Shown in pieces: positions 48,667 through 60,532 of a stretch of 64,000 nt of DNA. A model generated the notes under the pieces. It saw nothing but the letters and a program-made list of their open reading frames with translations, ran no database searches and was not told the DNA's origin. Made by a program: the position numbers and the translations under genes. Position 1 is the stretch's first letter. The number at the start of each line of letters is the position of its first letter. This stretch comes from Lomentospora prolificans (Eukaryota; Ascomycota; Sordariomycetes; Microascales; Microascaceae): the NCBI GenBank assembly GCA_029532625.1, contig JARFXM010000004.1, positions 3,658,001-3,722,000 on the forward strand, read 5' to 3'.

Positions 48667-51600
48667 CGTATTCGATGCCGGTGTAAAACCACTCCCGGAC
48701 TATGCCAGGAGTGACACCCAGACCCGAGGAGGTTCGTTCGGGACGTTGTTGGAGACTATATTGACGCGTCGTTGGGCTCCAAGGGGTCGAACGCGCTTCG
48801 GAAAGTCGAACGGCCAACGCAGCAATTGCGCCGGTCGCGAGGAACGGGGCGAGTAGCTACTGTTTGGCCGGCACGTAGGAGGGGTCGCCAAACAGCAGAG
48901 CCGGCTGCAAGAGTTTCCCGCGTCGTGTTCGAAGTTCGCCCTGCGTGAAAGGAATCGTAGGAAAAATACAAGGGAGAAATTAAAAAGAAAAAAGGGATCA
49001 ACTTGAGAATAACAGCTCGCAGTTTAGTATTGGACGTGAAAAAGAGAAAAAAAGAACGACACAAGACTGAAGAGACCTCCAGCAGGTGGCAGAAGGCCCA
49101 ACAGAGTTGTTGTGATTGCCAAATGAAGTAGGCCGCAGATGTGGGCGTTGACAGACCAAGAGACACATAAATTCCTTGACGCGATCTGGTGAGTCTTTTC
49201 TTTGTAGGTTGAAGAACCAATGAGAGGCCAGATGTTCAGGCCCAGCGCTTACTGCATTAGCACAAGTACCTCGTAGGGGTGATTCGGAGGCTTAGCGAAC
49301 GTCGGGTGGAGCCCAAGAAAACCGTTTACAGTGACGACGGACTCCCTGAGTTGCTGGAGCCAGGGGGAGGACGGCGGGGAGAGCACGCTAGGAGCTCGCT
49401 AGGTGATGCCGTACCTGCAGATTTTCCTTTCTGAGGAAGAGGAGCTCACCGCCAAAGTTTCAGCTTATTGTGAGCCGAAATATGGCCAGGCCAGATTGAT
49501 GAACAAGAAGCCAGCTGCTGCAGAACGGGAAACTGACGATGGTACGCAAGGAAGACTGTTCGGGCGACGGGAGACCTTTCTTGAGGCGATATTGGGGGCT
49601 GCAACTTGTTGGGTTGACGGATGGAAGACTCCGTCTGCACTGTCCCCTGGCCCAATGTCTCACCAGACCTGCAGTGCTAAGGGAACCCTGACGCTAAATA
49701 TTCAGGAAAAATAAGAAAATCAAGCAATTATTGAGAAAGGACAAGATGAAGGAATAATGAGAACCAAGGCCTAAAGAAACAAAGATGCGCAATTAATCGA
49801 TAGATCCAAGAAACAATGGTATTATGAAGATACTCCAGTATCCCCACGAATTGTCTCGGAAGACAAGCGGGAAGGAAGATTGCGGGAGCAAGGCAAAGGA
49901 AAAAAGAACGAGGTCGAAAATCTAAACGAACGAGCCAAGATACAATGCCGGGAAGGCAGAGCAGGAAGAACAAGGAGAATTGGCGAGATGTTCGGTGCCT
50001 ACTGAGTACACGATGGCGCTGCTCTCGAGAGGGATGCCAAAAGAAGAAAAGGGAAAGAATCGGTATTAGGAGATTTCTCGAATTAGAAGTCTCAAGTGCT
50101 TGGAGACACAGCCAGCGGAGAACACAGTCGACGTCCGTGAGCCCAGGGTCCGTTGATTCTTGGTTCCACTCGACGAGAGATGAGATGAAGGGCTTACAGG
50201 GATCAATGGCTAGCTTTTTTCGACCGACCATCCAGATTCCGGGTGTCCCTGGCATCACACGTGGATCTTGGAACAATTTTCATGCGGGGATACACATCGG
50301 AACCAGCTCAAGCGGACATTCACGACGATACGACCTGCACCTCCAAGCCGTACACGGCGGGATTCGCCGATAACTTCAATTGCTCGTTCGTGCGCCCACT
50401 ATTTCTCCTTACCCCTACATTAGACGGATGCAGGAGCGCAAACTCGCTGTAGCCAGCTACAGATATCTAGAGAGAGATACATATATCAGAGTAGAGAGAG
50501 ATACATATATCAGAGAAAGAAAAGAAGCTGGCTGTATTAGACGTGGGACGCAGATGTGCTCCGATAATGGTGGCAAGCCTAAGACACGAAGTCATGCAGG
50601 TCGCGCGTAAATAAATCGCGTCAAGCCCAAAAAGCACTTTCCCTGAATCAATAATATCCGGACTGATTCAGTTGCCTGACTATCAACGCTGGCCAGCGGG
50701 TCGACGAACAGCGACACGGAACACTAAACTACTGTAACGGTGACGTCTGCATTGAACCGAAAGACAATCTGAGCAAGCGGTCCAGTCTTTGTTCAAGAAG
50801 CCAGGCAATGGCAGCTTCAATCACCAGCTGGCTTGCCCTGTTTTGAAGGTCCGCACGCGCCGGGCAGGAAAAAGGGGTGGCGGCTGGAAGCCGGATTTGA
50901 TCGACGCAAATCAAAATATTACCCCGCCATTCTTCCTTGACCAGATCTTCATGTGCCACGGCTCGAGGTGACGAAAATAACGTTTATCCTAAAAGGAAAT
51001 CTATGCTAGCCAGATATTGGATTTCCAGCGGCCTTCGTTGAGACCATAGTTTCAGCAGGTGCAGATATGTGTCAGCGAGGGAAGTTGTCAGCCAGCACTT
51101 CCTGGCATTCAGTGCCCAGATTCAGAAAGAAAACATTGATGAACCAAAACAAAACAGAAAACGAGACGCGTTCCCGAAGCCCACAGACAACGACAGGCAT
51201 GCGATGCTTTTTGGTTCCATGCCTGGTGCATGAACCAATCTCCCTGCCGCCAATCAGAGAGCCGCTCGTGGCGGCGCAAAGATGCTCACCTCTCCCCAGA
51301 CCAACGTCCAATTTCCGCACCATGTAAAACTCGAGAACCCAACCCAAAGCTGCTTGTATACTTCGTATGGGTATAAGAAACGCAACATGGGAGTCAGCAT
51401 AAATAATGCCCCGGGCAGGAACACGAGAAGGATGCTCCTATGCTCCATCTTCCAGAAAAGGCCAAATCAGCGAAGACCTCCGACCATTCGTGGGGCATCA
51501 TTAGATTTATTTTCCAGCCTTTGTAGTTTTATTTTCCTCGCACCCCAATTCACCACACAAGGATGACGGGTTTGATCAAACTTGTCGTGGTATTTCCCCA

Positions 51601-52169
51601 TGTTCGAACCAGAGGAAAGGTCGAGCATCACGAGCAATCAAATGCCCGATCCCCGCCCCTGCCAGGGACCGAATATATGCTGAGAACAGCACCATAACAC
51701 CCTTTGATGAATGTAGACAGGCGTCATGGGCTGTAATATTCAGAGACTCTTAAGCTGTGCCCAGAAGTTATCAAGTGACAGCGGGTGACGATGAGCCATG
51801 CTCGGAGACCAGAACCTTGAATAGGCTCAAGTATTGTGTTCACACCACATGGGGCGCCATGCTACTTGACTCCGGCACCTCGAGCCATGCGTAGACAACC
51901 GTATCATCTATTCCCAACCTATCTAATTAGTCCTACGCGCTCAGTTACACTATTCAAACACGGTAAACAAAAGACACCAGTCAATTGTAGCAAGTGTAAT
52001 GATCCGCCCACTTTTCCATGAGCCTAGATATTAGACGGTGTCCTCATGAAACCCTATCGGTGCACCACGAATAGTCAGACAGACTACCGCGATATGCCTT
52101 CAAGTCGCCCAGGTGCCTCTTCGGAAACTATGTCCGACTAGAACACCGGTAGCCATCCCAGAAGCCACT
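48667..52169. other. gene-poor stretch: apsA promoter and further sequence
   Basis: The first 600 bases are the upstream region of apsA and contain long pyrimidine tracts on its strand (about 48960-49060). Beyond that I find only short open frames without support, plus a short tandem repeat near 50468. The last part before 52170 is the 3' flank of the thioredoxin-like gene. Confidence 0.45.
50468..50515. repeat. perfect 24-base tandem duplication
   Basis: The unit TAGAGAGAGATACATATATC plus CAGAG-type end (24 bases) occurs twice in a row, at 50468-50491 and 50492-50515, with identical sequence. It lies in non-coding sequence. Slippage is the simplest origin. Confidence 0.85.
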
Positions 52170-52802
52170 TTATAGCTTGAAGAACCGGCTAGTCAGGCTC
52201 GCGCCATTATTCATCCTCCTGGCCTCCTCGCGAATCCAGTTTGCGAGGAAAGTTTCATCCGTCAGCTGCGTCGGGTCCATAATCCTCGTGCTCATCCGCC
52301 CGCCATGTTCGTCGAACGCCATCAGCGTCGGCACCGACGAAATGACGTACATATGGCCGAAGCCCTCCTTCATGATATCGGGCGAGTCATATTCGATCGT
52401 ACAAAGGCCCACGCCGCCTTCAGCCTCGCCGACTCCGGATTCCACGAGGCGGTAGAGGATTGGCGACACGATTTTACACGTGGGGCACCACGAGGTTGTC
52501 CATAGTGTTAGGAGTGGCGATCTGGAAGAAACGGAGAGGAGGTGATAAGTGTCGAAATCGGAGACCCGTTTCACCCTGGCACAAGAGAACCTCGGTGTTA
52601 GGTAACTTCGCAATCCAGGATATTCAGAGCAATGCACTTACGGGTCATAGATCTGGTTCTTCGCCCTCCGGTTGCTCGTGGTGCTAAAGGCGCGTTTCGC
52701 AGGGACGGGTGTCACTTTACTGATGAAAGACGAGTTAATTGGCTCCTGCGTCAGAGGCCGCCTCTGAAGGAGCCTCCATGTGCAATTTTTAAGAGTGCTC
52801 AT
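52170..52802 (-). CDS. thioredoxin-like protein, probably mitochondrial
   Basis: Two exons on the minus strand (52802-52642 and 52575-52170), joined across a 66-base intron with donor GTAAGT, give 188 residues. The N-terminus MSTLKNCTWRLLQRRPL is basic and free of acids. AKRAFSTTSNRRAKN resembles a mitochondrial targeting sequence with its cleavage region. The thioredoxin fold follows, with the active site WCPTCK at 83-88, a variant of the usual WCGPC type with both cysteines. SVPTLMAF supplies the cis-proline element. The C-terminal helix FLANWIREEARR completes the domain. The first exon was found by searching for the ATG that splices in frame; the downstream exon alone looks like a shorter protein with no targeting region. 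The redox partner is unknown. Confidence 0.86.
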
Positions 52803-55800
52803 CTGTTTCTGCAAGCTGGCCTTGTTGGCGACGACACGTCAGGAAAAACAATCCCCGCCCTCAAGTATTTTTTTTTTTTTTTGGAGCTTGAATTGAGCAC
52901 TCGAGCTTGGTTCTTGGTCGGGATCGTTGGGAGATGACGTAACGGGTGATCTCCAGACGACACTCACACTGGCTGTCCTCAACCTGCCACCGCCGCCGAA
53001 GCCTGATGGACCTGCAGCGCTGCAGGCATGTGATCAAGACTGGTCCCGCATCCAGCACTGTGCTTGCAGAGTACAGCAGTGTACCCCCAAGTACCTCGTC
53101 CTCCCTCGTAAGGTTTTTTTAGCCACATGGAAAATTGGCCAAATGTGAGAGGGCGAACCGGACAGGTTGGCGCGGCTCCAAAGACCCTGGGAGCACTGGA
53201 TGCGGACCCCTCCTCGCCAAGGCGCTGCTCTCCTCCTCAAGAGCCCAGTCGGTACGCCATCGGAGCGGTGAGAAGTTGTCAAGTGTCCTGAGGCTATCAC
53301 TTAGGATCTACATACAACGAGCAGGCCAGGTCCGCGCGCAGTGCGCCGCAAGAAATCCGCATGGTGGGGTAAGCGCCAGGCTCACCCTCACCGCAGTGGT
53401 GGCGATGGCAATGGAGCTACCCTTGCAAAGACATATCTGACAATCCTTACCGCCAGCTACACATATCCGTAGTGATATCGTCTTCCGAGGACAAAGGGAC
53501 ATAGTATCTGTACCAGCCTTCGGACCGTTAGTATTAGTGGCTCGCGTTCAGGAAGTGGAACGCCCTCAGGTTCAGAGCAGCTCCGTGTTTTAGAGAACCA
53601 AGAGCGAGTTATCAGTGAGTTTGGAAGTTATTTGAAGTTAATAACCGTTTCATTTACAAGCAATACTACCAGTCCGGACTTCCGCTGCGATGACACATTA
53701 ACCGTTACCAACGTTGTTATACCCGTACGAAGGCGACGGTTCCCGTACATTCGATTGATGCCTGGTTTCCCATACTTCCACAAGGTCCCGCTGGAAACGC
53801 TAATGTAAGCTAAATCCAGGCGCATTTCAAGATCTACGAATTGTTCACAGGTAGGTACTCGGCGGCGCAAGCAGGCGCTAGGGTCTGGACCCTTCTCCGC
53901 TTCGGAGGTTATTTTGGGGATCGAATTCTACCATCCACCCGCCCTAATCGCAACCCTCCCCTGGCGATTTGATCGCGAAGATGGGTTTGATTTGCATCCA
54001 TGATTGATCCCGAAGGGAAGCGTGATACCAGAGCACGATACTCTCACGAGCCAGCATCGGACTTCTTTCGGGCATATCGCGGTAAACTTTGCCCCAAGAT
54101 TCGGGATCTGGAATAGAGCATGTCAACAAGCCGACTCCTCTGGTGCTGGCTCTCCTATGATGGGACGTAGAGGGGGTATATGCGGCGTAGATGCAGCCCA
54201 TATGCCTCTGGAAGCGGAACAGCTCTTGAGCATGACCGGCCCTGGTCTGTGTTGAGACCCCAGGACCCTGCACCAAGCTTGAACTCAATCAGCTCGGACG
54301 TCAGGGAAACAGTGGGACACAACCTTGATCAATTGAGCAATCGAGTAATACACATGGCGCGCAGAAAACCGCCAACCCTCTTCTGTAGACATTTGCTCGT
54401 CGGCCACACCCAGCCCGCCGCCGGGATGGATTTTGAGAGTGTAGAATCGTTGTTGCTATTGCTGTGCCATCTCGCTACGTCGGGGCGGGCGGGCCATGGC
54501 CAGCGTGCAACGGATATCAACATTTTTGCCGCCGCCTGCACCGAGGAGGTCAAATGTTTGGCCCCGGCATACGACAGCTAAGACCGGGACATGCTGGGTG
54601 CATCCACACAAGTAACCCCCCTAAAGTGGTCATGCGGAGTCGAGGAGGCTCAGTTTAAAGTTGCCTTCCTCGCCTGGATTTAGATGAAATACGCCGATGG
54701 AGACCTCGCTCGGAGGGAAATTGCACCTGTTCTCGGCGATGACCCACAGGGTAGTGGTAGCACCCACGGATCCCGTGCCCTCCTTCAGACTGCTAATCCA
54801 GTCTGTTTTGAAGTGGGATTCGTAGTAGACGCAGCCAGCATACCGATCAATGTCGAAATCCCGGGGAGTGCTAGAAGGTTCCCACTCGAGCCTAACGCCG
54901 TCCTGGTAATCTCGAACAAGTATCTCAAACCAAACGTGGTTTGGGTGTGGCCAAAAAGCCTCAGAAAGTCGCTACCTCAATGGGTTCCGGGTGACCTGGA
55001 TCAGGTGCAAAAGTGCTGGCTCCTTTCACCACCCGACTTTCCCACCCCGTTCATGGGCCTGGCCATATCTCGACTGATGTACAAGTAGACACACCACCGA
55101 TGAGTGTTGTGTGGAATATGGCCTTCTTACCCCACACCCAAATAACCCTTGCACCAGCACGAGCTCTGCTGGCTCCATCTTGCTCGCCCTCTAACAATCT
55201 CCCAACAACGTCCGGTGTTCCAGCTCCAACGCCACCCAGGGATTGAAGGCCAGCCAGGCGGTGGGGTCGGAATCCGAATCCTTGCTGGCAGCACGCCCTC
55301 CAATATTAACCATACCCCGCGCAGCCAGCAAGTCGCACAGTCCTGTCGTGCTGGCCAGGCTAATCCAGCCACCAGGACCCCAAGCCAAGCGAACACAGTA
55401 TTATCAACAGTGCAGCTGGCAGCTCATTCCTCAACTCATGTGCAGTGACCAAGCCGCCAAGCATGAAAGACCAAGGCACCCCACGGTCCTGTAGCTCAAA
55501 GTACCACTACGTACCACTCCCACTGATTAGTTTAGATCAACAGAGTCATCGGGTGCGAGACATCCTGGATTGGTGTCGCCATTCGCCTCCAACGCTTAGT
55601 CTGGAGCAATATCAACTTCATTCATCTTTCTGCATGTCCGGACATACATACAACTTGTGGGTGGATGCATCTAGCACTTGGCTTCTGGAACTTCGTCAGC
55701 TCATAAAAGTAGCGGCGTCCGCAAAGAAAGTGCATCCCTCCTGTTCCCTGCAATCTCGAGAATGTTAGACGACTAATCCATCCACGCCTTTCGCCTTTCC

Positions 55801-56148
55801 TTCACCCCTGTGTCAAGGTTGCCTTCGGGCGTCCCCTTCACTTTCTTATTTCTCTTCCTCCCTCCGCCTTCGATTCTTGCCTGCTTTCCCATCTCATTTG
55901 CATACGGCCAAGGTCTGGAAGTGCGGAGGCAGCTGTCCTCTTACCTTGGCTTCCCGGCACATTTGTTTTGATATTGCGTTTTGCCAATTCGTTCCTCAGT
56001 AGTATAATACCCCTTCCTTTCGATTTCAACCACCAGCCCAAAGCCATTCCACCCAATATTCGTTGACGTCAATCTCGAATACTCGCCAACACGTTCCAAC
56101 TCTAGCCTGCGCTTGTGGAAAAAAAAAATCCTCTTTCTCGCTCGTGCA
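52803..56148. other. gene-poor stretch before the MFS transporter
   Basis: A poly-T run lies at about 52867-52881. Open frames of up to about 134 codons (54180-54581, 54684-55088) have no domain, no targeting signal and no splice extension that I can see. The last 350 bases are pyrimidine-rich and form the leader of the MFS gene. Confidence 0.45.
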
Positions 56149-58625
56149 ATGGGGATCTTCAGCTGGCGTAACGGCGAGGACAGAACTAAGGTTAACAATG
56201 ACAACCCTGATGCTCCGCCAAAATGGAGCATGGGCGTGCTAAATGACAAATATACCGTCGAAGTGCCCGGTAAGGTCTTCGTCAATTCCTCCCGCTGCAA
56301 ACAGGCTCTAACGTGATATAAAGGCTCCGTTCTCCTCTTGGCGAAGGATCGAAATGAACCTCTTGGTTTGCGCCATGCGCCCGCGAGGACATCGCAGTCC
56401 TCGTTGCCCACAGGGCAGCCCTTCAGCCGCCCGGGAACCCCTCGACGCTCCAGCTCGGCCAGGGGTATCCAGCCCGTCAATGAGGTCAAAAAGACGCAGG
56501 ACGGCAAGATTATTCTTGAACCGCAGCCTGAGGATTCTGCCAATGATCCACTCAATTGGCCCACCTGGAGGCGAGATGCTGCTCTTCTCTCGCTAGGCTT
56601 TTACTGCATGATTGGAGGCGGTATCACTCCGCTCCTCGCTGCAGGCTTCGGAGACGTGGCGCTTGACTACGATGTCGAAGTCGAGCAAGTGGCGTTGACC
56701 ACTGGACTTTATATGCTGGGCCTCGGTCTCGGCTCTGTTATTGCGTCACCTACCGCTATTCTGTTCGGTAAACGACCAGTTTATCTGGTTAGCGCCTTCA
56801 TTTTTATCGCTTCGTGTGTTTGGTGCGCTCTCTCGCCTTCCTTTGGCTCTCTAGTCGCAGCTCGAATCCTTCAGGGAATCGCTGTAAGCCCGGTTGAATG
56901 CTTGCCTTCGGCTACCATTGCCGAGATCTTTTTCCTTCACGAGCGAGCTTACCGTATCGGCATTTACACTCTCCTTCTCCTGGGCGGGAAGAACCTGGTG
57001 CCTCTCATCTCCGCGCTAGTTATTCAAAACCTCGGCTGGAGATGGGTGTTTTGGTGAGGATCGGGCTCCATTCATACCCAAGCCGCCCACAGGGCCACAT
57101 TTGCTAACATGGCATTAGGGTCGTTGCTATTATAGTCGCATTTTGGGTGTTCATGCTCTTCTTTTTCGTCCCCGAGACCTTTTGGGATCGGACCCCAGTT
57201 CCAAAATCGAGAGCACCTTCTCGTCGACCTAGCTTTATCCGTCGCATTTCATCACGGTTTGGTGAGAGTACCAATCACCACCACCACCCTGCGACTGCAA
57301 TTGAACCGGCCATCGAAAAGGATATTCTTCCCTCTTCATCTCATCATTCAGATCACCTTAGAGGCCCGCATGTCGGGTTCGCCCCAGGCACGAACCTCCC
57401 TAGTCCTCGTCTCGAAGAGCAGGCGCTGAACAGTGGCGAAGTCGGTGAAACAGCGGCTTCAGCCGCCGAAGCTGCCCAAAAGGCCAACCGCGTTAACTTC
57501 GCACTTGATGAAAGCAGCTCCTCCGATGGTCACAGCTCGTCGGGCGAGCAGAGCAGGCCTCATGGACTTGTTACCTCAGACGCCGGTGTGGGCGGTTATA
57601 GCGGACCCAGCCCTCCGGCAAAGATGCCTACCGTCGGTGCGGCCGCACCCACGCCTTACCCCGGAGAAGAGTTGACAGCGAAAGAATCAACACTAAAGGA
57701 CCTAGGGAACACATCGGGAGCCGACACCTCACTAGGTAGTGGGGAGGCGATCGACTCCGGCTGTGCCTTATCGGCCGCTCCGGATCTCGAGAAGCTCCCC
57801 ACTCCGAATTTAGATGCAAAAAATGGTGCTCAGAAGTACACCCATACGCTGCGCCACAAGCCGGCCCAGACATTTGTCCAGCAGCTCAAGCCGTACCACG
57901 GACGGCTTAGTGATGACGCGTGGTTCAAAGTAATGTTGAGGCCATTCATCTTGTACTCATACCCTGGGATTCTATGGTCTTCTGCGGTGTATTCTTGCTC
58001 CGTTGGTTGGCTGATTGTCATTTCCGAATCAATGGCCATGATCTACCAGAACCGGGACTCATATCACTTCAATGCTCTACAAACCGGTCTTGTTTATATC
58101 TCTCCTTTCGTTGGTGGCCTCTTCGGAACAGCGGTGGCTGGAAAGGTCTCCGATATCGTCGTCAAGGCTATGGCTCGTCGCAACGGAGGACTATACGAAC
58201 CTGAGTTTCGGCTCGTCATGGCTATCCCTATTCTATTCACCACAGTTATCGGGCTCATGGGTTTCGGTTGGTCTGCCGAGGAGAGGGATCACTGGATCGT
58301 CCCAACCGTCTTTTTCGGAATTGTCTCCTTCGGATGTTCGCTCGGATCTACCACCTCGATCACGTTCTGCGTCGACAGCTACCGACAATATGCAGGCGAA
58401 GCCTTGGTAACCCTCAACTTCAGCAAGAACGTTCTTCACGGCTTCGTATTTTCTCTGTTCTTCACTCACTGGCTCTCTAGCGATGGATCTAGGATGGTGT
58501 TCATCTGGACAGGTGTGATCCAGCTGATTATCATGCTGACTACAATTCCGCTCTTCATCTACGGAAAGAGGCTCCGGATGTGGACGGTTAGGAAGAATAT
58601 GTTGGAGAAAGTCCTTAGGTTCTAA
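56149..58625 (+). CDS. MFS transporter, Hol1-like, with an enlarged central loop
   Basis: Three exons (56149-56269, 56324-57053, 57119-58625; introns 54 and 65 bases with CTAAC branch sites) give 785 residues. The N-terminal half has six membrane segments, with the family block NDPLNWPTWRRD just before TM1 and PVECLPSATIAEIFF near TM5. After VPETFWDR (about 304), a hydrophilic, Ser- and His-rich loop of about 245 residues runs to about 550. Six further segments follow, with DSYRQYAGEALV and NFSKNVLHG. Hol1-like fungal MFS proteins move cations, polyamines or small organics; the substrate here is unknown. The loop is far longer than the usual 60 to 100 residues and probably serves regulation by phosphorylation (inference). 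No cluster genes flank it. Confidence 0.9.
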
Positions 58626-59095
58626 CGAAATTATGATTTAGTATATCCTATTTACCATTTTCCCTCGCATATGATTGCATTCTTGGTACCTTGCATTTTG
58701 GGAGTTGTACAAATTGATTATCTGCATACTGGGTTCATTTACTGCATTTGGTTAGAATCTATTAGATTGCATTCTGTCTCTTCTTCTCACTCGCCTATTG
58801 TTCCTAGACAAACGAGAACGATTTCTACACTTGCTTTGACTCCGAGCCAACAAGTTCTTGCTTGACCCGAGTTGATAGGACTTGGCTGGTCAAGTTAGAA
58901 AAGAGAAATACAATAGGAGAAAGAACTGGCGATAACTATTTAACTCCGTAACACCACCCAACCAGGGCCATCCTTCCAAGGCCCATCGAATCCAATCCTT
59001 TGAGTAATCCATGTTGTGATAATTTGACATTGAAGTGGCTTGAAGGTGTTTAGAAGAGAAAAGGAAAGCCAAAAGCGTGCGTATGGTCCGTGTCT
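58626..59095. other. convergent 3' region of the MFS and sos7 genes
   Basis: About 470 bases of AT-richer sequence between two stop codons. No gene is seen. Confidence 0.5.
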
Positions 59096-59938
59096 CTAGA
59101 TGTCCAACATTTGCTTAAGAACAGCTTCGTTCGCTCTCCACCACCTCGCCCGCTCTTCGAGGTCATCCTCCACGCCCCCAAGCGCATTCTCCTTTCTCCT
59201 CCTCGCTTCTTTAGCAGCCGCAGTGCTTGTCTGGGCTTTGGCCTCAAGGGACTGCAGCTCAGCCTGGAGACGTTCTAGTTCCTTCTTCTTTCGGGGGACC
59301 TTGGCGCGAAGCTGCTCTAATTCGCGGTCTAGTTGACACATCTCCGCCTTGCGCTCCTCCACAAGCTCAAGGGTTCTCGCCAGGGGCAAAGACAGGTTTG
59401 GATCTTGGCCAGGACTGCGTAATGCATTTAGCTCGGCAATTTTCGCTTCCAATTGCTCAATCTTTCCAGGGAGTTCCCTCAGCTGGATCGTTTGCGCCGA
59501 AACAATCTCGTACTTTTTGCTGAGCTCCTTCCCCTTTCTCTCCAACTCGGCAACCATCTCGGCCATTTCCACCTTTAAATCTTTCAAGGCCTTCTTGGCC
59601 ATGAGGTTCTCCTTTTCCAGCGCGATATTCTCTTGGGGTGTGACTATGAGCGGTGGTTCTCCCACTATAGCACGGATGAATTTCTCCTTTGTGACTTGTT
59701 CGACATAGCTGAAGCGCAGCTTAGCGAAGAGCTCCCGGTAGTGCGCGAGGTCATCTTCAAGAGAGGACGGGGTCGTAGCTTCGGTGAGGGAGGACGAGGA
59801 GGCGTCGGATGAGCGTGTGCGCGGATCTTCTGGGTTTTGGGCACTCTTTGGGATCAGTTCGGAGAGTGCGATGATGGAGAGGGGGGTAGATTGGATTTCT
59901 TCGAGAGCGGCAAGGACATCGTCTGGGTCGCGGGCCAT
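59096..59938 (-). CDS. sos7: kinetochore protein Sos7-like, coiled coil
   Basis: A single-exon gene of 280 residues. Sos7 partners Spc7/Spc105 (KNL1) at the kinetochore; the budding yeast counterpart is Kre28. The N-terminal part carries HYRELFAKLRFSYVEQVTKEK and FIRAIVGEPPLIV, which I recognise as the Sos7 signature. It is followed by almost continuous heptad coiled coil (about 100-255) and a short C-terminal helix ending in LKQMLDI. The N-terminal 80 residues are Ser/Thr/Asp-rich and likely flexible. It is divergent from the downstream splicing-associated gene, sharing about 590 bases of promoter region. The assignment rests on the recalled signature and size. Confidence 0.82.
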   Translation of the reverse strand: MARDPDDVLAALEEIQSTPLSIIALSELIPKSAQNPEDPRTRSSDASSSSLTEATTPSSLEDDLAHYRELFAKLRFSYVEQVTKEKFIRAIVGEPPLIVTPQENIALEKENLMAKKALKDLKVEMAEMVAELERKGKELSKKYEIVSAQTIQLRELPGKIEQLEAKIAELNALRSPGQDPNLSLPLARTLELVEERKAEMCQLDRELEQLRAKVPRKKKELERLQAELQSLEAKAQTSTAAAKEARRRKENALGGVEDDLEERARWWRANEAVLKQMLDI

Positions 59939-60532
59939 ATTGGCGTAGTTCCAGACCGCGCGTTCAATTGGGAAATATTGGTTCGGGGTTTGTTTTTATC
60001 TCGTGGCGGGTGGTCTTTCTCCAATGCTTTGGCTGATCCGGAGTTGTTTTTGCGTGATGTAGTCGCGATGCGATGTTGCGTAGGGTACCAAGGTACACAA
60101 GATCTATTTACTTTTATCCTAAAAGGGAAGGGCGCTGCCCACCTCTTATCAGATTCTTATCGGGCGGTAGAGACCGGCAGAATTCGGGCTGGTCCCCGCC
60201 ACCCCGTCCTTCCCCAGGTCTGGGCTAGATGCCAATAATGACCATGCTTTTGATGCAGGATCGTCGCATTTTCCCACGCCGACACTTTCTCAGGGTAGCC
60301 ACATTCCTCTATTTCGGCAGTGTACTTGCCATATCTGTCAGCGTGCCACAGCATTACCTCACTTTGTCCTTTCTACTAGCATTAGAGTCTCCTGGCTTTT
60401 CAGATTCAACTCAACCAGGCCATTCCCTTCCTTCCAGCTGTTGGGGGAGGGACTCGCTTTAAGTAGTGGTTCCCCCTTGTCCTTCCTACCTTTTTTCCTT
60501 AGTGTGTTAAGACCACAATAGTGTGCTCAGCC
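59939..60532. other. shared divergent promoter region of sos7 and the RS-rich gene
   Basis: About 590 bases separate two divergent starts. I see no clear TATA element, in line with housekeeping fungal promoters. No gene is supported here. Confidence 0.5.

Noticed and set aside
55941..56564. Minus-strand open frame of 207 codons
   Set aside because: It overlaps the first exons and leader of the well-supported MFS gene in antisense and has no domain.
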